NCBI GenBank assembly: GCA_028708195.1
Contig: JAQVZK010000103.1
Span: 1 to 7,941 of the forward strand
Length of the DNA stretch: 7,941 bases
Origin: Desulfovibrio sp.
GTDB taxonomy: Bacteria > Desulfobacterota > Desulfovibrionia > Desulfovibrionales > Desulfovibrionaceae
Direction of reading: 5' to 3'
Shown in pieces: positions 1 through 6,285 of the stretch (its first letter is position 1; each line of letters begins with the position of its first letter). A program made the position numbers and the translations under genes. The notes below the pieces were generated by a model. The model did no database searches. It saw only the letters and a program-made list of their open reading frames with translations, and was not told the origin of the DNA.

Positions 1-260
1 ATACAGGGCAGGATGCCGCCCTCGGTCATCATATTGCGGGGTGGCTGGCTGATGAATTCCCAACTGATGGCAGGCAGGCCATGATAGAACAAAAAGCCGC
101 ATACGCCCAAGAGCACCAGTACGTTACAGGCAGCTATGCCGCGCAGAAACCAGAACATAGCGTTCTGTGCGCGCCCGCGCGCCTTGCCGGTGGAGGGCAG
201 TGTGACATGCGGTGAGGTATCGGGCTGTACACCGGATTGTGAAGATGATGCCTGTGACAT
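1..260 (-). CDS. pstA: PstA phosphate ABC transporter permease (N-terminal part, runs off the left edge)
   Basis: Reading the minus strand from the ATG at 260 gives 86 codons with no stop before the window edge, so only the N-terminus is present. A polar tail of about 35 residues, rich in Ser, Thr and Pro, comes first. A hydrophobic membrane segment follows at about residues 41-60, and then the stretch FISQPPRNMMTEGGILPC. A 'PxxxMTEGGI' loop after the first helix is typical of PstA permeases. PstA pairs with PstC to form the inner-membrane channel for phosphate. A GGAG Shine-Dalgarno site lies 5 bases before the ATG. The start is 21 bases after the pstC stop, so the two genes are almost certainly cotranscribed. 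M35 could be an alternative start, but the upstream ATG has the better ribosome site. The family call rests on the N-terminal motif plus the operon position. Confidence 0.88.
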   Translation of the reverse strand, partial: MSQASSSQSGVQPDTSPHVTLPSTGKARGRAQNAMFWFLRGIAACNVLVLLGVCGFLFYHGLPAISWEFISQPPRNMMTEGGILPC

Positions 261-281
261 GATTTCTCCGTCCTGCTGATG

Positions 282-1172
282 CTACAAACTTGAGGTTCCG
301 GCCTGGCGGTGTTTTTCAGCTATGTGCCCGGCCAGCATATTGAAGCCCAGGGTAAGCAGAAACAGCACGATGCCAATGGCAAAGAGGGCGTGGTAGTGTT
401 CGCCACGGAAGGGGGCTTCGGCCATTTCGGCGGCGATGGATGCGGGCATGGGCCGCACGGGGTCCAGCAGGGATGTGGGAATAATGGCCGCGCCGCCTGC
501 CACCATAAGCACCACCATTGTTTCGCCAATGGCGCGTGACATGCCCAGCATAACGGCGGTGCCAATGCCGGAAAGAGCCGCAGGAATGACCACGCGTACC
601 GTGGTTTGCCAGCGGGTAGCGCCCAGCGCCAGCGATGCCTCGCGCAGGTCGCGCGGCACGCTGTACAAAGCGTCTTCAGACACGGAGCAGATGGTTGGCA
701 CGCTCATGAAGGCCAGTACCAATGAGGCGTTAAGCAGGTTCAAGCCGGTGGCCGCTCCCAGAAAGTCTTGCAAAAAGGGCGCAAGCACCACCATGCCCAG
801 AAAGCCCAGCACAACCGACGGCAGGGCGGCCAAAAGCTCCACAAAGGGTTTGATGACGCGCCGTACGCCGGGGTGGGCGATTTCAGTCAGGTATACGGCT
901 GTGAGAACGCCCAGGGGCACTGCCAGCAGCGAAGAAAAAAACGTCACCGCAAGCGATGCCACCAACAGCGGAAATATGCCGAAAAGCCCAGGATCTTCAG
1001 TGGGGTACCACAGGTCGCCAAAAAGAAAATTTATGGGCGAGTAGTGCGAAAAGAGCGGCAGACCTTCCATAAACAAAAATATGACAATACCGGCCAAGGC
1101 CAGCAGCGAACTGCCAGCCATGCCGGTGAGTACGTAGTGAACCAGCTTTTCCTTGATATCTCTGGAGCGCAT
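282..1172 (-). CDS. pstC: PstC phosphate ABC transporter permease
   Basis: This is an inner-membrane permease subunit of the Pst phosphate importer, 296 residues from the chosen start, which is normal for PstC. It begins with a cytoplasmic stretch and a first membrane helix at about 13-35. A periplasmic loop with 'LWYPTEDPGLFGIFPLL' (about 54-70) follows, then several more helices. The EAA-loop that contacts the ATPase is visible as EASLALGATRWQTTVRVVIP (178-197). 'SRAIGETMVVLMVAGG' (212-227) is a strong PstC signature. The reading frame extends to an ATG at 1205, but no Shine-Dalgarno site precedes that codon. The ATG at 1172 has AGGAG 8 bases upstream and is preferred; this drops 11 residues. 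It lies downstream of pstS and upstream of pstA. A stem-loop between pstS and pstC probably lowers its expression relative to pstS. Confidence 0.96.
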   Translation of the reverse strand: MRSRDIKEKLVHYVLTGMAGSSLLALAGIVIFLFMEGLPLFSHYSPINFLFGDLWYPTEDPGLFGIFPLLVASLAVTFFSSLLAVPLGVLTAVYLTEIAHPGVRRVIKPFVELLAALPSVVLGFLGMVVLAPFLQDFLGAATGLNLLNASLVLAFMSVPTICSVSEDALYSVPRDLREASLALGATRWQTTVRVVIPAALSGIGTAVMLGMSRAIGETMVVLMVAGGAAIIPTSLLDPVRPMPASIAAEMAEAPFRGEHYHALFAIGIVLFLLTLGFNMLAGHIAEKHRQAGTSSL

Positions 1173-1342
1173 GGGCCGTTCTCCTGACGCGCTAGCCGCG
1201 TCCATTGCACATATGGTGTATGCGGGGCAGAGCGGGCTGCGGTTTCCCGGCTACCCCGCGTGATGCAGGAAGCGCCCGCAAGGATTGTTGCGTCTTCCTC
1301 ATCAAAAACATGCTGTCACGTTGCGCGCTTTGGAGGCTGCGC
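1173..1342. other. Rest of the pstS-pstC intergenic region
   Basis: Between the stem-loop after pstS and the pstC start there are about 170 bases. I see no convincing small gene here, and no clear promoter on the minus strand. The only signal recognised is the AGGAG ribosome site of pstC, which lies on the minus strand just inside the boundary. Confidence 0.5.
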
Positions 1343-1393
1343 CCTGAAATGGCTGCGAGGCGGAGTACTCCGCCATCAGGCAGCCATTTCAGG
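1343..1393 (-). promoter_or_regulatory. Nested stem-loop between pstS and pstC
   Basis: A perfect 14-bp inverted repeat (CCTGAAATGGCTGC at 1343-1356, its complement at 1380-1393) encloses a perfect 16-bp palindrome (GGCGGAGTACTCCGCC, 1359-1374). It starts 10 bases past the pstS stop codon on the minus strand. No T-tract follows in the direction of transcription, so it does not look like a complete intrinsic terminator. In binding-protein transporters such structures commonly protect the 3' end of the binding-protein mRNA or attenuate transcription into the permease genes. That role is inferred here from position and structure. Confidence 0.7.
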
Positions 1394-1402
1394 TTGAAGG
1401 CC

Positions 1403-2251
1403 TTACTTGGCCAGGGGCACATATCCCACTTCAAGCACGTTCTTCTGGCCCTTGTCGGGGGCGAGCAGGTATTCCACAAATTCCTTTACCGTGCCCTGGG
1501 GGGCACCGTTGGTGAAGATGTAAAGCTCGCGGGCGATGGGCCACTGCTTTGATATGGCGGTTTCAGCATTGGGGGTGATGTTGTTGACCTTGAGGCCCTT
1601 GGTGGACTTGTCCACATAGCCGAGGCCCACGTAGCCGATGGCGTTCTTGTTTTTGGACACGGCCTGCACAACTGCGCCGTTGGATGCCTGCATGAGGGCC
1701 TTGGGGGTGACGCGCTCCTTGTTCATGACCAGTTCTTCCCAGGATTCAAACGTGCCGGAAGACGTGTCGCGCGAGATGGCCACGATCTGGGCGTCATCGC
1801 CGCCAAGGTCTTTCCAGTTGGTGATCTTGCCAGAAAAAATGTCACGCAGCTGTTCGATAGTGAGGGCGCCCACCTTGTTGCCGGGGTTAACCACGGGTAC
1901 GATGGCGTCAATGGCGATGGCCGTGCGCGTGGGGTTGACCCCGTTTTTGGCGGCAGCGGTTTTTTCTTTGTCTTTGATGTCGCGCGAGCTCATGGCCACA
2001 TCGCACTGCTTTTCGATGAGGGCTTTAATGCCGTTGCCAGAACCGCCGCCAGAAATGCTGATCTCTGTGCCGGGGTGGGAGGCCATGAAGGCTTCACCAG
2101 CTTTTTGAACAACAGGCAGCACTGTGGTGGAACCGTTGATGGTGACCTGTTGGGCGGCCAGGGCCGGGGCACTCAGGCAAAGAACGGCGACGGCGCTGGC
2201 AAAAAGCTTGCCACTGTGACGAATAATGCGGGATGTGAAGTCAAAAGACAT
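1403..2251 (-). CDS. pstS: PstS periplasmic phosphate-binding protein
   Basis: This is the secreted phosphate-binding component of the Pst importer, 282 residues, of the shorter PstS type. A signal peptide is clear: basic residues R8-K15, a hydrophobic core LFASAVAVLCLSAPALA, and a likely Sec cleavage near residue 32 or 33 (ALA or ALAA before QQ). The mature protein opens with VTINGSTTVLP (36-46). Further phosphate-contact loops are SGGGSGNG (67-74), SSRD (88-91) and SRDTSSGT (160-167). 'IFSGKITNWKDLGG' (138-151) is also typical of the family. There is no lipobox Cys at the cleavage site, so it is probably soluble. The open frame continues upstream to 2446. The ATG at 2251 is chosen because it has AGGAG 7 bases before it and puts the signal peptide at the N-terminus. 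It is the first gene of the minus-strand operon, with a PHO box about 100 bases upstream. Confidence 0.97.
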   Translation of the reverse strand: MSFDFTSRIIRHSGKLFASAVAVLCLSAPALAAQQVTINGSTTVLPVVQKAGEAFMASHPGTEISISGGGSGNGIKALIEKQCDVAMSSRDIKDKEKTAAAKNGVNPTRTAIAIDAIVPVVNPGNKVGALTIEQLRDIFSGKITNWKDLGGDDAQIVAISRDTSSGTFESWEELVMNKERVTPKALMQASNGAVVQAVSKNKNAIGYVGLGYVDKSTKGLKVNNITPNAETAISKQWPIARELYIFTNGAPQGTVKEFVEYLLAPDKGQKNVLEVGYVPLAK

Positions 2252-2297
2252 TGGTCTTCTCCTGTTGTGATTACTCTGCAATAATGAATTCCGTGGC

Positions 2298-2323
2298 GGA
2301 GTTTCCTGCTGGAGTTTCCTGCC
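2298..2323. repeat. Tandem 13-bp direct repeat in the pstS leader
   Basis: Two adjacent 13-base units, GGAGTTTCCTGCT (2298-2310) and GGAGTTTCCTGCC (2311-2323), differ only at the last base. They lie between the PHO box and the start codon of pstS, and so probably in its untranslated leader. On the transcribed strand each unit contains CAGGAAACTCC. No function is known to me; it could be a regulator site or a simple duplication. Confidence 0.75.
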
Positions 2324-2347
2324 GCGACTCCTTTTTGGCCTGCCTCT

Positions 2348-2365
2348 GTTACAGAATGATGTCAG
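2348..2365 (-). promoter_or_regulatory. Candidate PHO box for pstS
   Basis: On the minus strand the sequence reads CTGACAT, CATT, CTGTAAC: two 7-base half-sites spaced 11 bases apart. The Enterobacterial PhoB consensus is two CTGTCAT-like repeats with the same spacing. The first half-site matches 6 of 7 and the second 5 of 7. The orientation points toward pstS and the box ends 96 bases before its ATG. I do not see a strong -10 hexamer at the expected distance. PhoB binding is inferred from the consensus and the phoB gene next door. Confidence 0.6.
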
Positions 2366-2439
2366 TAGCGAGGAGACTGCGTGAATCCTCAAATTGTTTT
2401 TTAACCCCCCGTGGAGCATGGTTTTTTTAGTTTTAGCCG

Positions 2440-2457
2440 GCGTCACGTAATTGTAAC
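2440..2457 (+). promoter_or_regulatory. Candidate PHO box for phoB-phoR-pstB
   Basis: On the plus strand the sequence reads GCGTCAC, GTAA, TTGTAAC, two half-sites 11 bases apart with partial matches to CTGTCAT. A weaker third unit, CCACCAT at 2462-2468, keeps the same spacing. The orientation points toward phoB, whose ATG is 64 bases after the second half-site. No strong -10 element is evident. If real, PhoB activates its own operon, as is known in other proteobacteria. Confidence 0.5.
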
Positions 2458-2521
2458 AAATCCACCATCACATTGGCGCAAAGAGTCGGTGTACTCTGGC
2501 TGCGTGAGAGAGGTGTAAACT

Positions 2522-3199
2522 ATGAGTCAACAAATACTGATAGTTGAAGATGAAGCTGACATCCGTGAACTTTTGCGTTTCAATCTTGAACGTGAGGGGT
2601 TCAGTGTGCTGGAGGCCGCAGATGGTAACGAAGGGCTGAAGCTGGCCCGGCAACATCTGCCTGACCTTATGCTGCTGGATGTGATGCTGCCCGGCCTGGA
2701 CGGATTTGAAGTCTGCCGCCGCCTGGGCGCACAGTCTGAAACGTCCCATATCCCTGTTCTCATGCTCACCGCCAAGGGTGAGGAGATGGACCGGGTAGTG
2801 GGCTTGAGCCTTGGGGCTGACGACTATGTGGTCAAGCCCTTCAGCGTACGCGAACTTATGCTGCGTATCAGGGCCGTGTTGCGGCGTGGGGTACGAAGCA
2901 GCGAAAGCCCGGTGCTTGAGCGCCACGGCATACGGCTGCGCCCTGAAGCCCACACGGTGGAGGCTCAGGGTGAGGAACTGCTGCTCACTGCCACGGAGTT
3001 TCGTCTGCTGGAAGATCTGCTGCGGCATGCGGGGTCGGTGCGAACGCGCGAACAGCTTTTGAACAAGGTGTGGGGCTATTCTTTTGAAGGGTACGCCCGC
3101 ACGGTGGATACTCATGTGCGCCGTCTGCGCGCCAAGCTTGGTGACGCTGCCTCCATGCTGGAAACAGTACGCGGCGTGGGCTACAGAATCAAGGAGTAG
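2522..3199 (+). CDS. phoB: PhoB phosphate-response regulator, OmpR/PhoB family
   Basis: This is a two-component transcription factor that activates phosphate-starvation genes when phosphorylated by PhoR; 225 residues, the usual length. The receiver domain (about 4-118) shows the acidic pocket E9-D10, the phosphoacceptor D53 in LLDVMLPGLDG, T83 in MLTAKGE, and K105 in DDYVVKPFS. The C-terminal winged-helix domain (about 130-225) carries LTATEFRLLEDLL (155-167), the recognition helix region RTVDTHVRRLRAKLGD (193-208), and the closing RGVGYRIKE. An AGAGG ribosome site lies 8 bases before the ATG. It is first in the plus-strand operon, 72 bases ahead of phoR and divergent from pstS, so it can bind the shared region and control both units. 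OmpR-family members are alike, but the phoR, pst and phoU neighbours make the PhoB assignment firm. Confidence 0.96.
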   Translation: MSQQILIVEDEADIRELLRFNLEREGFSVLEAADGNEGLKLARQHLPDLMLLDVMLPGLDGFEVCRRLGAQSETSHIPVLMLTAKGEEMDRVVGLSLGADDYVVKPFSVRELMLRIRAVLRRGVRSSESPVLERHGIRLRPEAHTVEAQGEELLLTATEFRLLEDLLRHAGSVRTREQLLNKVWGYSFEGYARTVDTHVRRLRAKLGDAASMLETVRGVGYRIKE

Positions 3200-3241
3200 C
3201 CAGTCCCGCACGGTATATATCTGTGTCGGGTCTGAGCAAAG

Positions 3242-3261
3242 CAGGCGGCAAAGCCGCACTG
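3242..3261 (+). promoter_or_regulatory. Small hairpin just before the phoR ribosome site
   Basis: GCGGC, AAA, GCCGC (3245-3257) forms a 5-bp G/C stem with a 3-base loop. CAG (3242-3244) and CTG (3259-3261) extend it past a one-base bulge. It ends directly before the CAGGGA ribosome site of phoR and could tune phoR translation relative to phoB. It could also be chance in G/C-rich DNA. Confidence 0.35.
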
Positions 3262-3271
3262 GCAGGGAATT

Positions 3272-5224
3272 ATGTTTTCATTCAGAACCAGAATTTTTTG
3301 CGGCATGCTGGCCGTGGCCCTGGTTTCCATTGCCGTATCTGTTTTTTACGGCAAGGCCTGGTTTGAAAAGGCCCAGATTGATGCCGCGCGCGATCGCCTT
3401 GTGCGTGAAACGATACTGGCCGGAGCCATTCTTGACGGGCTTGGCGACCATACATCGGGGCTTCCCAAACTGGCTGCCATCCTGAATATGCCAGAAGAAC
3501 GCCTGTCCCTGCTGAACAGCACGGGCGGCGTGCTGGGCGACACCGCCCCCGGCGCACAGCCCATTGCCCGGCTGGACAACCATGCCGACAGGCCCGAAGT
3601 GCAAGAAGCTATGAACGGCACTCCAGGCTTTTCCATCCGTCCCAGTGGAACTCTGGGCAAGGACCTTGCGTACGCGGCTGTGTCCTTGCAGAACGGCGAC
3701 ATTTTACGGGTATCCTTGCCACTGGCCAGCCTCAGGCAGATTATCGACAGTCGGCTTGCCGTCTTTACCCAGATTGGTTTTGTTACCGTGGCGCTTTCTC
3801 TTGTGCTGGCCGGGCTCTTGTCTGGCGCGTTGCGCCGCTCGCTGAGCCAGATGGTGTCCGTGGTGGAGGCCATATCGCTGGGCAATTTTCAGCGCCGCCT
3901 GCGCCGCATACCAGGCCGTGAATTCGCGCCCCTGGCCGACGCCGTAAACCGTATGGCAGAGAATATTGAAGAACACGTGCGCGCCACAGCCGAGCAGACG
4001 GCCCAACTGGAAAGTATTTTGGACACCATGAGTGACGGTGTGCTGGTGCTTGGGCCGCGCGGGCGCATACGCCGCTGCAACAGGGCGCTGGCCCGCGAGT
4101 TTCCCGCCGCAGCCTCGGCTCTGGGTGCCCAGGTGGTCGAGGTCATACCCTCGCCGCCGCTGCAAAATGCCGTGGACGACATCATGGCAGAGGCAGAAGC
4201 CCGTAATTTTACACGCCAGCGGGCGCTGGCCCTCGCAGCTTCAGCATCAAGTCACGCAGTAGAAACAGCGGGCAGCGCCAAAACCGCGTCCGACCATTCT
4301 TCTGGCTCTTCTTCCGCAGCATCTGCCAGCGTTTCTTCCACCGCCAACGGCGACACCTGTGGTGACACCCATAACCTTGAGAACGGCAGCGAGCAGCGCT
4401 ACCTGCACCTTGAACTGCCTTCGGGCCAGGTGATGTCGGTCTGCATTTCTCTGCCAGGGGCCGGGGATACGGCAGAAGGCGGCCAAGTGGGCGCTGTGGC
4501 CGTATTTCACGATATCACGGAGCTTATGCGGCTTGAACGCGTGCGCCGCGACTTTGTGGCCAATGTGTCACACGAACTGCGCACGCCGCTTACGGCCATT
4601 CAGGGATATGCCGAAACTCTTGTCAGCCTGGATGGCCCGCCAGAATGCCGCCGGTTTGGCGAAATCATTCTCAAGCACGGGGTTTACCTTTCGCGAATGG
4701 TGGAAGATTTGCTCACCCTGGCCCGTCTGGAGGGCAAGACCGGCAGCCTTGAGCTTGCCCCGGTTGATCCCCGCGAAGCATTGACGCAGGCCACAGGCAT
4801 GTGCCGTGAAGTGCTGGAACGCCGCCGCTGTCACGTGGAGGCGCAAATATCCCCTGATTGTATGGTTATGGCCAGTCAGCCGCATTTGACGCAGATTTTT
4901 CGCAATCTGCTTGAAAATGCGGGCCGTTATACCCCAGAGGGCGGCAGCATACGCGTGAACGCCCGTCAAGTTGGCGACAGTGTCGTCTTTCGCGTTACGG
5001 ATGACGGCCCCGGCATACCACGGCATGATCTGGAGCGGATATTTGAGCGCTTCTATCAGGTCGAGCGGCACCGGGGGCAGGCCAGCACCGGTCTTGGTCT
5101 TGCTATCTGCAAACATATCATCGAGCGGCATGGCGGCAGTATCCGGGCAGAAAGCCCGGCCCCTGACGGCAACACAGCCCTTGTTTTCACTCTTACTTCC
5201 GCCCATGGAGCAGCACAGTCATGA
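3272..5224 (+). CDS. phoR: PhoR phosphate-sensing membrane histidine kinase
   Basis: This kinase autophosphorylates and passes phosphate to PhoB; when phosphate is plentiful it acts as a PhoB phosphatase. It has 650 residues, longer than the roughly 430-residue E. coli PhoR. Domains in order: membrane helix at about 7-26; extracytoplasmic domain at about 27-163; second helix at about 164-186; HAMP at about 187-240; PAS beginning at [15 protein letters not shown] (246-260) and ending at [10 protein letters not shown] (409-418); HisKA with phospho-acceptor H434 in SHELRTPL; and a HATPase_c domain with N box RNLLENA (544-550), DDGPGI (577-582), FERF (591-594) and TGLGL (606-610). A Ser/Ala-rich insert sits inside the PAS at about 321-376. 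The ribosome site AGGGA precedes the ATG by about 4 bases. Its TGA overlaps the pstB ATG. The PhoB partner and Pst genes around it support PhoR over other PAS kinases. Confidence 0.94.
   Translation: MFSFRTRIFCGMLAVALVSIAVSVFYGKAWFEKAQIDAARDRLVRETILAGAILDGLGDHTSGLPKLAAILNMPEERLSLLNSTGGVLGDTAPGAQPIARLDNHADRPEVQEAMNGTPGFSIRPSGTLGKDLAYAAVSLQNGDILRVSLPLASLRQIIDSRLAVFTQIGFVTVALSLVLAGLLSGALRRSLSQMVSVVEAISLGNFQRRLRRIPGREFAPLADAVNRMAENIEEHVRATAEQTAQLESILDTMSDGVLVLGPRGRIRRCNRALAREFPAAASALGAQVVEVIPSPPLQNAVDDIMAEAEARNFTRQRALALAASASSHAVETAGSAKTASDHSSGSSSAASASVSSTANGDTCGDTHNLENGSEQRYLHLELPSGQVMSVCISLPGAGDTAEGGQVGAVAVFHDITELMRLERVRRDFVANVSHELRTPLTAIQGYAETLVSLDGPPECRRFGEIILKHGVYLSRMVEDLLTLARLEGKTGSLELAPVDPREALTQATGMCREVLERRRCHVEAQISPDCMVMASQPHLTQIFRNLLENAGRYTPEGGSIRVNARQVGDSVVFRVTDDGPGIPRHDLERIFERFYQVERHRGQASTGLGLAICKHIIERHGGSIRAESPAPDGNTALVFTLTSAHGAAQS
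4232..4399 (+). other. Ser/Ala-rich low-complexity insert within the PhoR PAS domain
   Basis: These bases encode PhoR residues 321-376, a run dominated by Ala, Ser, Thr and Gly (for example [14 protein letters not shown]), followed by a short Asp/Asn-rich part. Recognisable PAS sequence resumes at [15 protein letters not shown] (377-391). The composition predicts a disordered loop between the helical half of the PAS fold and its last beta strands. The reading frame is intact across it. Confidence 0.75.
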
Positions 5225-5976
5225 AGGAACATCTGCTGGCACGCAACGTCAGTGTTTATTATGGGCAGCACAAGGCCCTGCACGAAGTGTCTCTGGCCTT
5301 TGAACCGTGCAGGGTAACGGCCCTTATCGGCCCCTCGGGCTGCGGCAAATCCACCTTTTTGCGCTGTCTGAACCGTATGAACGATCTTGTGCCCGGCGCG
5401 CGCGTCGAAGGCGAAATTCTGCTGGACGGCATAGACATGAACCGCCCGGATACGGATGTAGTCTCTTTGCGCTGCCGCGTGGGCATGGTTTTTCAAAAAC
5501 CCAATCCTTTTCCCAAAACCATTTATGAAAATGTGGCTTACGGGCTGAGGGTTAACGGCCTCAGGGACGAGAGCCTCATTGCTGAAAAAGTGGAACTTTC
5601 TTTGCGCCGGGCCGCGATCTTTGAAGAGGTGAAAGACCGCCTGCAAGGTCCGGCCCTCGGCCTCTCCGGCGGGCAGCAGCAACGCCTGTGCATTGCCCGC
5701 GCCCTCGCCGTCGAGCCGGAGGTGCTGCTAATGGACGAACCCGCAAGCGCCCTTGACCCCATAGCGACGCAAAAAATTGAAGAGAGCATACGCGAACTGC
5801 GCGAGTCTCTGGCCATCATCATTGTTACCCACAACATGCAGCAGGCCGCCCGCGTGTCTGATACCACGGCATTTTTCTATATGGGTGAACTCATCGAGAA
5901 CAATGCCACTGACATAATGTTTACGCGGCCCGCCAAAAAGCAGACAGAAGATTATATAACAGGACGTTTTGGCTAG
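5221..5976 (+). CDS. pstB: PstB phosphate ABC transporter ATPase
   Basis: This is the cytoplasmic ATP-hydrolysing subunit that drives phosphate import through PstC and PstA; 251 residues, the usual size. Walker A is GPSGCGKST (37-45), the Q-loop is at Q92 in VFQKPNPFP, the ABC signature is LSGGQ (148-152), Walker B is LLMDEP (169-174), and the switch histidine is H204 in [26 protein letters not shown] (49-66) and [17 protein letters not shown] (92-108) are hallmarks of PstB rather than other ATPases. The ATG overlaps the phoR stop in an ATGA arrangement, with GGAG 10 bases before it, which suggests translational coupling. It is unusual that pstB sits with phoR and not directly after pstA, which is on the other strand. 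A stem-loop region follows the stop codon. Confidence 0.97.
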   Translation: MKEHLLARNVSVYYGQHKALHEVSLAFEPCRVTALIGPSGCGKSTFLRCLNRMNDLVPGARVEGEILLDGIDMNRPDTDVVSLRCRVGMVFQKPNPFPKTIYENVAYGLRVNGLRDESLIAEKVELSLRRAAIFEEVKDRLQGPALGLSGGQQQRLCIARALAVEPEVLLMDEPASALDPIATQKIEESIRELRESLAIIIVTHNMQQAARVSDTTAFFYMGELIENNATDIMFTRPAKKQTEDYITGRFG

Positions 5977-6016
5977 AGTTTTTTTGTGGGCGAGAGTGTT
6001 GGAGTTTTTTTGCGGG
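5976..6016 (+). repeat. Paired T-tract direct repeat after pstB
   Basis: GAGTTTTTTTGTGGG (5976-5990) recurs as GAGTTTTTTTGCGGG (6002-6016), 26 bases apart with 14 of 15 bases equal. The first copy begins in the last base of the pstB stop codon. The G-rich ends pair with C-rich stretches further on (about 6042-6059), so the repeat forms the left arm of the stem-loop region. Confidence 0.65.
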
Positions 6017-6080
6017 GAAGGGCCCTTTTGTAAAAGGGTCGCCTCCTCCACGCTCCCACCCCCTAAAACTTTTATTTTAA
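5986..6080 (+). terminator. Stem-loop region after pstB, possible terminator or attenuator
   Basis: The core is CCCTTTT (6023-6029), GT, AAAAGGG (6032-6038), extended by two pairs, one of them G-U. Outer arms can also pair imperfectly: GTGGG at 5986-5990 with CCCAC at 6055-6059, and GTG at 5996-5998 with CAC at 6049-6051. The sequence then runs into CCCCTAAAACTTTTATTTTA. The T-rich stretch comes about 10 bases after the outer stem, so this is not a textbook intrinsic terminator. It probably ends or reduces readthrough from pstB into phoU. Confidence 0.45.
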
Positions 6081-6285
6081 GTGCAGGATGCTACTGGAAT
6101 TCGTCTGAACTGAAGCGGGATTCCTGAACACCTCCACGGTATGCCACTGCCGCAGCGTCTGTCTCTTCAAGGCAGCGGCAACAGGTTTGATTCTTGACTC
6201 AGGGGGCCCGTCCGTATTTCGGGCCAAACAACGTGTAGCCCCAACCCGGCACAGAACATACAGCGTGTTTTTTCAGGAGACTGCC
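6081..6285 (+). promoter_or_regulatory. phoU leader region with two further hairpins and a weak promoter candidate
   Basis: With the preceding stem-loop this makes a 309-base stretch between pstB and phoU without a gene. TGCCACTGCC (6142-6151) pairs with GGCAGCGGCA (6171-6180) with one mismatch and a 19-base loop. GGCCCG (6205-6210) pairs with CGGGCC (6220-6225). TTGACT at 6194-6199 resembles a -35 box, with TATTTC at 6215-6220 as a poor -10 at a short 15-base spacing. No clear PHO box was found. The AGGAG ribosome site of phoU (6275-6279) ends the region. Whether phoU has its own promoter is uncertain. Confidence 0.4.

Noticed and set aside
1173..1205. Longer pstC start at 1205
   Set aside because: No Shine-Dalgarno site precedes it, while the ATG at 1172 has AGGAG 8 bases upstream.
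1192..1479. 95-residue minus-strand open frame across the pstS-pstC gap
   Set aside because: It overlaps the pstS 3' end out of frame and runs through the stem-loop. It has no plausible protein features.
2252..2446. 65-codon upstream extension of the pstS reading frame
   Set aside because: It would bury the signal peptide inside the protein, has no ribosome site, and covers the PHO boxes. The ATG at 2251 has AGGAG at good spacing.
2429..2468. Extra PHO-box half-sites on either side of the phoB box
   Set aside because: The left one (AGTTTTA) is too weak. The right one (CCACCAT) matches 4 of 7 and is mentioned only as a possible third unit.
2468..3259. 263-residue open frame antisense to phoB
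   Set aside because: It lies opposite a clear PhoB gene and has no recognisable domain or ribosome site. It is a codon-bias shadow.
4568..5206. 212-residue open frame antisense to the PhoR kinase core
   Set aside because: It is opposite conserved HisKA and HATPase motifs and shows no family resemblance.
6187..6285. 33-codon upstream extension of phoU from a TTG
   Set aside because: It covers the leader hairpin, has no ribosome site and does not resemble PhoU. The ATG at 6286 has AGGAG at 6 bases.
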